Below, piece after piece: positions 1-7,714 of a stretch of DNA of 64,000 nt; position 1 is the stretch's first letter; every line of letters starts with the position of its first letter. A program made the position numbers and the translations under genes. The notes below the pieces were generated by a model. The model made no database searches. It saw only the letters and a program-made list of their open reading frames with translations, and was not told where the DNA came from. The DNA is from Mycolicibacterium sp. CBMA 234. Its GTDB lineage: Bacteria > Actinomycetota > Actinomycetes > Mycobacteriales > Mycobacteriaceae. The stretch is from contig NZ_MPKW01000033.1 in assembly GCF_009729415.1 (NCBI RefSeq), positions 62,001 to 126,000 on the forward strand, read 5' to 3'.

Positions 1-344
1 GGCCACACCTTGGTGGCAGGCCAGATATGCGGCGGGTTTGCGTGCTGTTCGCGGTCGCCCTTGTGCCCCTGTCCTTCGTGGGGGCTGTGCGGCTTCGTGG
101 GGAACAGTTGGTGCGGCGTGGGCTCAGAACGGTTCCCAGCGGCCGTAACATCGGCGGGCGTGGCGGCGTCTTGATGACCCTTGGCGGGCTTCGACGCCGT
201 ACCCGGCGCGGACGTATCACTCGGCGGCGAGGTGACTTGGGTATCCGCGGTGGCCGGAGCCGCTAGGGCCACGACAGCCCCACTGAGAGCAGTGAGCCCG
301 AAGGCGAAAACCGCTGCGGCACTGGCGATATTGGTCTTGATCAT
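1..344 (-). CDS. Putative secreted Pro/His-rich protein (C-terminus outside window)
   Basis: The reading frame opens at the ATG at 344-342 and stays open to the left edge, so only about 114 N-terminal residues are present. Residues 1-34 form a typical Sec signal peptide: MIKT, then an Ala/Val/Phe/Leu-rich core, ending in an APATA-like cleavage site. The mature part is low-complexity, rich in Pro, Thr, His and Lys (PTPHQ, KPHSPHEGQGH), without a recognised domain. It is probably exported and either periplasmic or wall-associated. A purine-rich AAAAGGGA lies 6-9 bases before the ATG. The 5' leader is nearly the same as that of the permease gene at 554-2122, and a strong hairpin (471-505) separates the two genes. 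Function is unknown. Confidence 0.7.
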   Translation of the reverse strand, partial: MIKTNIASAAAVFAFGLTALSGAVVALAAPATADTQVTSPPSDTSAPGTASKPAKGHQDAATPADVTAAGNRSEPTPHQLFPTKPHSPHEGQGHKGDREQHANPPHIWPATKVW

Positions 345-424
345 GTGCGTCCCTTTTCTCGGAGCCACCTGCTGTGGCTGGTCGAGAAGAAGAATCGGAC
401 GCGGCCCTAAACATAAACTCAACA
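345..424 (-). promoter_or_regulatory. Conserved 5' leader, copy 1 (candidate structured RNA)
   Basis: Read on the minus strand, this leader holds TGTTGAG, TGTTTAGGGC, CGATTCTTCT and a 6-bp hairpin AGCCAC-AGCAG-GTGGCT (363-379), followed by CCGAG and the ribosome-binding region. A second potential stem pairs 397-402 (GCGTCC on minus) with 347-352 (GGACGC) and would enclose the hairpin and mask the Shine-Dalgarno. The same elements in the same order precede the permease gene (2123-2200), where the outer stem has a different sequence but can still pair. This could be a riboswitch-like or protein-binding leader. The structure is inferred by eye. Confidence 0.5.
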
Positions 425-470
425 GCGCAAACCGCTGCCGCCTCCGACGAATAGCGCTGCAGGCCAAAGG

Positions 471-505
471 AATAGCCCGAACCCTCGATGAGGATTCGGG
501 CTATT
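471..505 (-). terminator. Strong hairpin terminator after the permease gene
   Basis: AATAGCCCGAA (471-481) pairs perfectly with TTCGGGCTATT (495-505). An inner CCTC/GAGG stem continues it with one mismatch and a 3-base loop. No clear U-tract follows, as is common in mycobacteria. It lies 49 bases past the stop of the permease and would insulate the secreted-protein gene downstream. Confidence 0.7.
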
Positions 506-553
506 TCCCGGTGGTGTCGTTACGCGGACCTGTGGTGCACGATCACTGCGTAC

Positions 554-2122
554 TCAGCTGGTGGCCGGCAACGGGATACGAGCGGTGCCGAGATGCGACG
601 CCCGACGAAAACCCTTCTGCTGCATGCCGTCAACCGTCGCGGGCGTAGTCACGTCGCCTTCGGCGTCGGAGGTGGACTCGGGTTCACCGGGCTCGTGTTC
701 CAGGACCTGCCGACGGCATGTCAGCAGGTAACCGAGGTATGCGGCACCGACCAGCAGCATGCCAACCACGATCAGGACCGGGATCATGGTCGGTGCGGTG
801 ATGATCGAGATGAACGCCGCAGCCATGAGCCAGATCAGCGCGAAGACTGCAACCGGCACCTCGAAGCGCCCGAGGTTGAAGGCGCCGTCCTTGCGGTCGA
901 GCTTGCGGCGCACGGCCAGGTAGAGGGTGATCGTCATGCCGTAAGGGATGTTCACGAGGATGGCACCCGCCAGGATCAGCTGCAGCATCGCGTTGCCGTT
1001 GATTGCCATGATCAGCGCACTGCCGAGCACGAACTGGAGAACGGTTGCCCAAATCGGGGTGTGGGTGCGCGGATTCACCCGCTTGAACATCCGATGTGCG
1101 GGAAAGCGGTCGTCACGAGACATCGCGAAGATGATCCGGGAAGCGCCGGCAATGGAGACGACTGCGGCGCCGAAGAACGCGATGGCGATGACGACCAGGA
1201 ACGGCCGCTCCAGGCCGGGACCGAACTGCTCGAACATGATCTCGGCGACAGGCGAATTGCTGTTGGACACCGCACCCATGTCTTTGATCGAGACAGTGAG
1301 GGCGATGATGAACAGCATCCCCAAAATGGCTGCGGCAACGACTGATCCGATGATCGCCCGAGGCACCGTGCGGAACGGCTCCTTGGCTTCCTCGGCCATG
1401 TTAGCGGCGGCATCGAAGCCGATCAGTGTCGACAGACCCATGATCATCGCTGCCATCAGTCCGCCGCCGAGCGCGAAGTAATCGGGTGCGCCCTGCGCGA
1501 TGCCCTGCGAGACGAGGTTGTCCGTCGAGCCGTCACCAGTGAGAACCACGGCAACCACCAACGCGATGCCGAGCACGACGACGATCGTCAGCTCGACACC
1601 AACGGCCAGCGAGTTGATCCAGCCGGCGATCTTCGTCGACATGATCACGATGACGGCCTGGACCAGCAACAAGGACACCGTGATGATGCGCGCAGTGGAA
1701 TCACTCGGGGCCAGGTTGAACAACGGCATCAGGCATTGGGTGGCCAGTGCGTTGTCGATCGCCGGCGCGCTCATTGCGACATTGCATGCCGTGACCCAGC
1801 CGAACATCCAACCGATCTTCGGGTTGGCCAGCCGCGACGCCCACTGATACGACGAGCCGCTGAGCGGAATGCGCGCCGCGAATTGGGCGTACACCAGGGC
1901 CACCAGGATCTGGCCGACGGCGACGATCGGGAACAGCCAGATGCCCAGCGGGCCCGAGCTCTGCAGGACGTCGCCGTACGTCGCGAAGATGCCGACGATC
2001 ACCGAGACCGACGCGAAGGAAATCGCGAACATCTGAAATGAGCCAAGTGATCTCTTGAGCTCGGGCTGATACCCGAAGTTGTCGCCGGCCGCGCTTGCGG
2101 TCTCGCGAGTCATGACTGTCAT
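554..2122 (-). CDS. APC-family amino acid/amine permease
   Basis: A 522-aa polytopic membrane protein, predicted to have about 12 helices, of the amino acid-polyamine-organocation superfamily. The N-terminal FGYQPELKRSLG region followed by a first helix with FAISFASVSVIVGIFAT is typical of the amino acid/choline transporter branch. It should act as a substrate:proton or substrate:sodium importer in the plasma membrane; the substrate cannot be read from sequence. An upstream in-frame GTG (2146) lies inside the leader hairpin, so the ATG at 2122 is preferred: AGAGGA precedes it by 6 bases. It follows the EmbR-like gene by 72 bases, a gap filled by the conserved leader. The hydrophilic C-terminus (about 50 aa) is poorly conserved in this family. 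Confidence 0.85.
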   Translation of the reverse strand: MTVMTRETASAAGDNFGYQPELKRSLGSFQMFAISFASVSVIVGIFATYGDVLQSSGPLGIWLFPIVAVGQILVALVYAQFAARIPLSGSSYQWASRLANPKIGWMFGWVTACNVAMSAPAIDNALATQCLMPLFNLAPSDSTARIITVSLLLVQAVIVIMSTKIAGWINSLAVGVELTIVVVLGIALVVAVVLTGDGSTDNLVSQGIAQGAPDYFALGGGLMAAMIMGLSTLIGFDAAANMAEEAKEPFRTVPRAIIGSVVAAAILGMLFIIALTVSIKDMGAVSNSNSPVAEIMFEQFGPGLERPFLVVIAIAFFGAAVVSIAGASRIIFAMSRDDRFPAHRMFKRVNPRTHTPIWATVLQFVLGSALIMAINGNAMLQLILAGAILVNIPYGMTITLYLAVRRKLDRKDGAFNLGRFEVPVAVFALIWLMAAAFISIITAPTMIPVLIVVGMLLVGAAYLGYLLTCRRQVLEHEPGEPESTSDAEGDVTTPATVDGMQQKGFRRASHLGTARIPLPATS

Positions 2123-2200
2123 GCGGATTCCTCTGCTCGGAGCCACCTGGTGTGGCTGGTCAGAGAAGAATCGATTTCCGCCCTAAACAGTTCCTCAACA
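2123..2200 (-). promoter_or_regulatory. Conserved 5' leader, copy 2 (candidate structured RNA)
   Basis: The minus strand reads TGTTGAG-N4-TGTTTAGGGC, CGATTCTTCT, the hairpin AGCCAC-ACCAG-GTGGCT (2141-2157), CCGAG, AGAGGA and the start ATG, in the same order as the copy at 345-424. An outer stem can form between GCGGA (2177-2181) and TCCGC (2123-2127). Copy 1 has GCGTCC/GGACGC at this place, so the bases differ but pairing is kept. UAGGG and CCGAGA vaguely recall the ykkC/guanidine-I core, but the leader is short and the other conserved parts are not visible. It overlaps the last codons of the EmbR-like gene. Confidence 0.5.
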
Positions 2201-3370
2201 ATCCTCAACAGGCTGCGCAGCTGGTGCGAATTCGAAGGTGAACCGGTAGCCGGCGATGCTGATGACATCGCCGTCGGAAAGCGTCGCGCTGCCGCGAACG
2301 CGCTCGTGGGCCACCTTGACGCCGTTGGCAGAACGCAGGTCATTGATCACGAAGCTGGCGCCGGTATCGATGATCGTCGCGTGGTAGCGACTCACCTTCG
2401 GGTCGTCGAGAACGACGCTGTTGTCGGCGCGTCGCCCGATTCCGGTGACCACCGTCTCCAATGGGTAGCAACGTCCGGCGACGTCGCGCAGCTGCGCCCG
2501 GTTCGACGATGCCGCCGTACCCGCCGTCGACGTGTGCAGCTCGAGCATGGTGGCGATTTCGGACGCATCGTTCTGGGCGATCTGCTGGATGTCCAGCGGC
2601 TCCTGTCGCAGGATGCGTTGGTGCAGTCCGTGCAGAGTCGGGCCGGGTTCGATGCCCAGCTCCTCGGACAACGTGGTTCGCAGCCGCCGGTACGCATCAA
2701 GGGCATCAGTCTGGCGCTCGGACAGGTAGTACGCCGTGATCAGCTGGGCCCACAGCGGTTCGCGATACGGGTGCTCGCAGATGAGTTCCTCGAGCTCGCC
2801 TATCACTGAAGTCGCACGCCCACAGGCAATTTCGGCTTCCGCGTGCAGTACGTGCGCCACCAACTTGTCTTCCATGAGAGCCGTGGCGAAAGGTCCGACG
2901 AACCGAAACTCGCGTAGATCATCGAGGACCGCGCCGTGCCACTGTGCCAGCGCCGCCGACAACCGATCACTGGCCAACGCGAATCGGCCGGCAGCCGCTG
3001 CCTGCACTCCGGCTGCCTTCTCGGTGGTGAACCGGCCCAGATCACAGGTCGCGTCGGGGACGTTGAGCTGGTAACCCGGTCGGACACTTGCCAATACAGT
3101 CTTTGGGTCGACCCCAGCCGAACCGAGGACCCGACGCAGGTTCGCGATGTAGACGTGCAAATTGTGGATCGCGTCCGCTTGCGGCGAATCCTCCTCCCAT
3201 ATCGCATGGACGATCGAATCCCGGGGAACAGGGCGATTGCGGTTGATCAGCAGCAGCGCCAGTACGGCGCTCTCCTTGGGTGAACGCAGGGTCACCGGCC
3301 TGCCGTTCACGCTGACCCGCAGCGGACCCAGCACACCAAAATCCAGACCCGACAGGACCATAGGCCTCAT
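2195..3370 (-). CDS. EmbR-like SARP transcription factor with FHA domain
   Basis: 391 aa, close to the length of mycobacterial EmbR. Residues 10-105 form the OmpR-type winged helix of SARP regulators (FGVLGPLRV, then NLHVYIANLRRVLG). Residues 110-255 are the bacterial transcriptional activation domain (QTDALDAYRRLRTTLSEELG). Residues about 298-382 are a forkhead-associated domain with the phosphothreonine-binding residues kept: R313/R314, S327, H330, N349. Such proteins bind DNA and are activated when a Ser/Thr kinase phosphorylates them. The kinase gene lies 44 bases upstream on the same strand, so the two are very likely cotranscribed. In M. tuberculosis EmbR is paired with PknH; here the partner has an NHL sensor, so this may be an EmbR paralogue. 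Target genes are unknown; the permease downstream is a candidate. Confidence 0.88.
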   Translation of the reverse strand: MRPMVLSGLDFGVLGPLRVSVNGRPVTLRSPKESAVLALLLINRNRPVPRDSIVHAIWEEDSPQADAIHNLHVYIANLRRVLGSAGVDPKTVLASVRPGYQLNVPDATCDLGRFTTEKAAGVQAAAAGRFALASDRLSAALAQWHGAVLDDLREFRFVGPFATALMEDKLVAHVLHAEAEIACGRATSVIGELEELICEHPYREPLWAQLITAYYLSERQTDALDAYRRLRTTLSEELGIEPGPTLHGLHQRILRQEPLDIQQIAQNDASEIATMLELHTSTAGTAASSNRAQLRDVAGRCYPLETVVTGIGRRADNSVVLDDPKVSRYHATIIDTGASFVINDLRSANGVKVAHERVRGSATLSDGDVISIAGYRFTFEFAPAAQPVEDC

Positions 3371-3414
3371 TCTGACGGGACCGCGCGTGTTTGTGGCGGG
3401 ATCGCCCTGCTGGT

Positions 3415-5220
3415 TCAGCCCACTGACAGTTTGACCACGGGGGTCTTGCCCACATCGGTGACGTAGACGTCGCCCGCCGCATCAACGGCAACGCCCTGCG
3501 GATCGTTGAGGCCGCTGAAGGGTAGCGGCGTTGCCGCTGAGGCGCCCCGCCGCAATCGCAGAACTCCGGCATTGCCACGATCAGTGACGTAGACACTGCC
3601 CTGGGCATCGACTGCCAGCCCTTGCGGGTCGTTCAGCCCGCGGAATGGCAACGGGACCGCAGCGGGCGCACCGGGCGCCAAGCGCAAGACGCGGTTGTTA
3701 CCGGTGTCGGTGACGTCAACATCGCCCTCCGCATCGACAGCCACCCCGCGAGGATCATTGAGACCGTTGAACGGCAACGGAACCGCAGCCGGCGCACCCG
3801 CCGCCAACCGCAGCACCCGGTCGTTTCCGCGATCGGTGACGAAGACGTCGCCCACAGCGTCGACAGCCACCCCGCGAGGATCATTGAGATCGCTGAATGG
3901 CAACGGCACTGCCGAAGGTGCACCCGCCGCCAACAGCAATACCCGATCGTTGCTCGAGTCGGCGACGTAAACGTCGCCCTTGGCATCGACCGCAACATCC
4001 CGGGGGTTCTTGAGACCAGCGAAGGGCAGCACAGTCGCCGTTGCCGCACCGACACCAAGCCGCAGCACCTGATCGATGCCAATGTCGGTGATGTACGTGT
4101 TGCCGACAGCGTCGACCGCCACACCGGTGGCCAGGCGAATGTCGGGGAACGGTAGCGCAGTCTGCGACGAGTAACCCTGGCCGACCACAGGCGCGGCGGT
4201 ACGGCCCTTGTCGGATGACGGCCGGTTGGCCATGAGGACTGCGGCGACCGCGACCACAGCGACGGCACCTGCCGCAGAAATTGCCATGATTGCCTTGCGA
4301 GACAACCAGATTCGGCGGCCCGGGTGAGCGACCACCCCGTCGGTGGCGACCTCTGAATCGCCCACCGCGGCGCGGGCAGACGCGGCCAGTTGTTGCACGG
4401 TCTGGTAACGGTCGTCGGGATTCTTGGCCATGCCCTTGGCGATGATCGCATCGAACGCAACGGGGACATCGGAATTCGTGGCGCTGGGTTTCGGCGGCGG
4501 GGTGTACAGGTGGTGAGCGATCAACCCCTGTACGCCCAATTCACTGGTGAATGGTGGGCTGCCCGTTAAACATTCGTACAGCACGCAAGCCAGCGCGTAC
4601 ACGTCCACCTGCGAGTGCGCCTTCACGGCCGCGCCGATAGCCTCCGGTGCCATGTACGCCGCAGTGCCGATCGTCTGGCCGGCCTTGGTCAGTGTGAGGT
4701 CTTCAGCAGCATGGGCGATCCCGAAGTCGATGAGATACGCGAAATCGTTGGCGCACACCAGGATGTTGGAGGGTTTGACGTCGCGGTGCACCAGCCCGAC
4801 GTCATGCGCCGCCTGCAGCGCGCCGGCCACCTGAGCGACGATCGCAACCGCGCGCCGCGGTGACAGTGCGCCGTCTTGCCTGATCAACGTGCGCAGGTCG
4901 GTGCCGTCGACCAGCCGCATGTTCAGGTAGAGCCGACCGTCGATGTCGCCGAAGTCATGGATCGGAATCACGTGCGGTTCGGTCAACTGCGCGACGGCCT
5001 CGCACTCCCGCCGGAACCGTTCCCGGGGCTCGGCGTCATCAGCGGAATTCTCGGGCAAAACCTTGAGCGCCACCACTCGGTTGGTCTGCAAGTCACGCGC
5101 CCGCCATACCTGGCCCATGCCACCGGCGCCCAGCAGTGACAGCAGCTCGTAGCGTCCGAATTCTCCCGCCGGGCTTGAGTCCTGGGTGGCGTCCCCATCG
5201 TCGTTCACCGTGTCACCCAT
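3415..5220 (-). CDS. Receptor Ser/Thr protein kinase with extracellular NHL propeller (PknD-like)
   Basis: 601 aa. Residues 24-285 are a Hanks-type kinase with all key residues: glycine loop GAGGMG (31-36), K53, HRDVKPSN with D147, DFG (165-167), APE (191-193). A single transmembrane helix spans about 310-331. The remainder, 355-600, is six repeats of about 42 aa (LPFxxLxDPxGVAVDAxGDVYVTD), an NHL beta-propeller expected outside the cell as a sensor. This is the layout of mycobacterial PknD. It probably phosphorylates the FHA regulator encoded just downstream. The ATG start has only a weak ribosome-binding site. A 215-base gap separates it from the divergent SRPBCC gene. Confidence 0.9.
   Translation of the reverse strand: MGDTVNDDGDATQDSSPAGEFGRYELLSLLGAGGMGQVWRARDLQTNRVVALKVLPENSADDAEPRERFRRECEAVAQLTEPHVIPIHDFGDIDGRLYLNMRLVDGTDLRTLIRQDGALSPRRAVAIVAQVAGALQAAHDVGLVHRDVKPSNILVCANDFAYLIDFGIAHAAEDLTLTKAGQTIGTAAYMAPEAIGAAVKAHSQVDVYALACVLYECLTGSPPFTSELGVQGLIAHHLYTPPPKPSATNSDVPVAFDAIIAKGMAKNPDDRYQTVQQLAASARAAVGDSEVATDGVVAHPGRRIWLSRKAIMAISAAGAVAVVAVAAVLMANRPSSDKGRTAAPVVGQGYSSQTALPFPDIRLATGVAVDAVGNTYITDIGIDQVLRLGVGAATATVLPFAGLKNPRDVAVDAKGDVYVADSSNDRVLLLAAGAPSAVPLPFSDLNDPRGVAVDAVGDVFVTDRGNDRVLRLAAGAPAAVPLPFNGLNDPRGVAVDAEGDVDVTDTGNNRVLRLAPGAPAAVPLPFRGLNDPQGLAVDAQGSVYVTDRGNAGVLRLRRGASAATPLPFSGLNDPQGVAVDAAGDVYVTDVGKTPVVKLSVG
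3430..4160 (-). repeat. Tandem ~126-bp repeats encoding NHL blades
   Basis: About six in-frame units of roughly 126 bp encode the propeller blades. The central copies are very similar at DNA level: one 25-base block ending in CGCGAGGATCATTGAG recurs near 3736 and again near 3862, exactly 126 bases apart. This similarity, including at third codon positions, points to recent duplication or gene conversion within the sensor domain. Confidence 0.75.
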
Positions 5221-5435
5221 GGTGCGGTTCCAAGATCAACCGAGCGGCCGGCGTCTACCGCGACGCGGCCTGCCCCGCCCGAGACTGGGTAACGCTCGCA
5301 CCCGTCAATTTAAGCAGGCCAAACGGTGGTCAGTCGGTGCTTCAGGCGACGCGTTTTGTGGCAGCCGGTTCAGCGGAGGTCGCAGTGAGTGGACATTTGT
5401 CGGCAGCTGTACACCCACTCCCGTACGGTGTCCCT

Positions 5436-5873
5436 GTGAGTTTCGCGATTGACAGGTCAGTAGAGATCGACGCACCGGCCGAGGTGGTCTGGCAGGTGCT
5501 GACCGATGGGGCCAGCTACGGCGAGTGGAACCCGTTCGTCACAGAGTGCTCGTCGACGTTCGAACCCGGCAGCCCGATCGATATGAAGGTTGTGCTGATC
5601 GGCCCGCCGAAGAAGCAGCGCGAATTCATCAACACCTTCACCCCTGGTGTCGAGTTCAGCTACAACATGAAGCCCGCCCCGCTGGGACTGCTTCGCAGCG
5701 AGCGGTCGCACACGTTGACCGCGTTGCCCGACGGTCGCACCCGGTACGACTCGCACTTCCAGTTGTTCGGCCCGGTGGCACCGATCGTCGCCGGCGTGAT
5801 GGGCCGCGCGCTGCGAAAGGGCTTCGGCGGCATGACCGATGGTGTCAAGAAGCGAGCAGAATCCATCCGTTAG
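5436..5873 (+). CDS. SRPBCC (START-like/polyketide cyclase) domain protein
   Basis: 145 aa from the GTG at 5436. The sequence fits the SRPBCC helix-grip fold: IDRSVEIDAPAEVVWQVLTD at the N-terminus, YGEWNPF at the start of the second segment, and a C-terminal helix (VMGRALRKGFGGMTDGVKK). Such proteins bind small hydrophobic ligands, and some act as cyclases or lipid carriers; no catalytic residue can be named here. The open frame extends upstream to 5136, but that stretch overlaps the kinase gene and carries no domain. GTG 5436, which directly precedes the conserved strand, is therefore chosen; GTG 5385 is an alternative. Confidence 0.75.
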   Translation: MSFAIDRSVEIDAPAEVVWQVLTDGASYGEWNPFVTECSSTFEPGSPIDMKVVLIGPPKKQREFINTFTPGVEFSYNMKPAPLGLLRSERSHTLTALPDGRTRYDSHFQLFGPVAPIVAGVMGRALRKGFGGMTDGVKKRAESIR

Positions 5874-6085
5874 ACGGACGCGACACGACGCACCCGAGGC
5901 CGACGGCTCAGCGGAGGACTGCAGCGGTGGAGTCGGCCAGGCTAGCGCGGGTCGGCCTCAGCGGCCATGCGCGAAGTTGGTAGAGATTTGACCAGGCCAT
6001 ACGCCAATAGATCGCTGCTTCCGATCAATAAGCTGTCGATACTGGTGTTCGCATCCGGCGAGCCCGCGTCGTTCGGAGGATTCGG

Positions 6086-6862
6086 ATGAGCCGGTCGAAC
6101 CCTGTTGTCCTGATGCTGCTCCCCGCGATGGACTATGACCCCACCGAATCGGCCGTGATCTGGGACGCTTTGACCGCCGCCGGAATCGACGTGCAGTTCG
6201 CCACCCCGGACGGCGAGTCCGCCTACGCGGACTCGCGACTGGTCGATGAGGGCTTCTCGGTGCTGTCCCCGGTTCTCATGACGCGGCCGAACGACTTGTC
6301 GGCCTATCGCCGCATGACCGATGATCCGCGGTTCGTACAGCCCCTCGCGTACGACGCTGTCAATCTCGATAACGTCGACGGTCTGTTCATCCCCGGCGGC
6401 CATGCCAAGGGTGTCCGGTCCTTACTGGAATCGTCAGTGGCACAAGATATTGCGGTGTCAGCATTCGCCCGCAACCTGCCCGTCGCAGCCGTATGCCACG
6501 GCGTGCTGCTGCTGGCGCGGTCCATCGATCCGGCCACCGGACGGTCCATCCTCCATGGGCGCCGCACCACCGCACTCACCGAGTCTCTGGAGCTGAGCGG
6601 ATGGCGATTGACCCGGCTATGGCTCGGCGACTACTACCGCACGTACCCGACCACGGTCGAGGCGGAGGTGACCTCCACACTGGCGTCAAAGCAGGATTTC
6701 GAGCGTGGCCCCAGTTTCACTGTGTTGCGCGACAGCCCGACCCATCTCAGCCGTGGATTCACCGTGCGGGACGGCAACTACCTTTCGGGCCGGTGGCCGG
6801 GCGACTGTCACCGGTTGGCCGCCGAGTACGTCGACCTGGTGCTTGAGAACTGTCGCGGCTGA
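6086..6862 (+). CDS. DJ-1/PfpI family protein (type 1 glutamine amidotransferase-like)
   Basis: 258 aa. The N-terminal VVLMLLPAMDYDPTE and the DGLFIPGGHAKG loop are typical of the DJ-1/PfpI superfamily. The nucleophile elbow AVCHG carries the conserved Cys at about residue 135. Members act as chaperones, glyoxalases, hydrolases or transcriptional regulators; the exact activity cannot be assigned. A good ribosome-binding site (GGAGG) precedes the ATG by 6 bases. The PEP-mutase-like gene follows only 6 bases after the stop, so they form a two-gene operon. The 210 bases upstream (5874-6085) hold no gene and presumably the promoter. Confidence 0.82.
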   Translation: MSRSNPVVLMLLPAMDYDPTESAVIWDALTAAGIDVQFATPDGESAYADSRLVDEGFSVLSPVLMTRPNDLSAYRRMTDDPRFVQPLAYDAVNLDNVDGLFIPGGHAKGVRSLLESSVAQDIAVSAFARNLPVAAVCHGVLLLARSIDPATGRSILHGRRTTALTESLELSGWRLTRLWLGDYYRTYPTTVEAEVTSTLASKQDFERGPSFTVLRDSPTHLSRGFTVRDGNYLSGRWPGDCHRLAAEYVDLVLENCRG

Positions 6863-6868
6863 CACTCC

Positions 6869-7696
6869 ATGGCCCGCACCATCGCCGACAAGCGCGCAGA
6901 GTTCCGTGCACTGCACGAACACGGCTGTTTCGTCATGCCCAATCCCTGGGACATCGGCAGCGCACGGTTCCTCGAAGGGCTGGGCTTCAAAGCGCTGGCC
7001 ACCACCAGCTCGGGCTTCGCTTGGTCGCAGGGCCACGCTGACGGCGCGACGGCGCGCGACCGCATGCTTGCGCACCTGCGCGAGCTCGTCGGCGCCACCG
7101 ACCTCCCGGTGAACGCGGATTTCGAGAACGGATTCGCCTCAGATCCCCAAGGCATCGCCGAAAGCGTTCTCCTCGCGATCGAAACCGGCGTCGCGGGTCT
7201 GTCCATCGAGGACTCGACGGGCGATGCGGCTGATCCCCTGTTCCCCATCGACGTCGCGGTGGAGCGCCTGCGCGCGGCGCGTCAGGCGATCGATGCATCA
7301 GGCGCCGACGTGCTGTTGGTCGGCCGTGCCGAGAACTTCTTCGTCGGCCGTCCCGATCTCGGCGATGCCGTCGCGCGATTGAAGGCCTACGCCGATGCCG
7401 GCGCCGACTGCCTCTACGCGCCCGGCATCAAGACCCGCGAACAGATCACCGCGGTAGTGGACGCGGTCGCGCCCAAGCCGGTCAACCTCCTGGTCGGCTG
7501 GCCCAGCGAGCTGACGTTGCAGGACATCGCCGCGCTCGGGGTGCGACGCGTCAGCGTGGGAGGCGCTTTGGCCCGCGCGGCGTGGGGCGCCACCATCCGC
7601 GCCGCCCGAGCGCTGGCCGACGGGCGCTTCGATGGCTTCACCGACGCTGCGTCGGGCGCTGAGCTGAACGACATCTTCGGACCGTTCAGCGACTAG
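6869..7696 (+). CDS. Isocitrate lyase/PEP mutase family protein
   Basis: 275 aa, a TIM-barrel of the PEP mutase/isocitrate lyase superfamily. FVMPNPWDIGSARFLEGLGF at the N-terminus, NADFENGFA (metal-binding region), GLSIEDSTG and LLVGRAENFF are family signatures. Members cleave or rearrange C-C or C-P bonds of 2-hydroxy- or oxo-acids with Mg2+. The usual KKCGH-like catalytic loop of true isocitrate lyases is not seen, so it belongs to the oxaloacetate-decarboxylase/2-methylisocitrate-lyase-like group of unknown substrate. It is cotranscribed with the DJ-1-like gene and converges on the glucosidase gene 18 bases away. Confidence 0.83.
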   Translation: MARTIADKRAEFRALHEHGCFVMPNPWDIGSARFLEGLGFKALATTSSGFAWSQGHADGATARDRMLAHLRELVGATDLPVNADFENGFASDPQGIAESVLLAIETGVAGLSIEDSTGDAADPLFPIDVAVERLRAARQAIDASGADVLLVGRAENFFVGRPDLGDAVARLKAYADAGADCLYAPGIKTREQITAVVDAVAPKPVNLLVGWPSELTLQDIAALGVRRVSVGGALARAAWGATIRAARALADGRFDGFTDAASGAELNDIFGPFSD

Positions 7697-7714
7697 GACT
7701 ACGCCGCCCAGCGC

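Noticed and set aside
342-424. Assignment of the leader as a guanidine-I riboswitch
   Set aside because: Only UAGGG and CCGAGA are shared; the leader is shorter and other conserved segments (such as ACACGG) are missing, so the call would be overreach.
488-1345. Plus-strand frame of 285 aa opposite the permease
   Set aside because: Composition rich in His, Asp and Arg, typical of an antisense frame; no domain and it crosses the terminator.
3430-4160. CRISPR-like array of regular repeats
   Set aside because: The 126-bp period is in frame and encodes NHL propeller blades; there are no unique spacers or cas genes.
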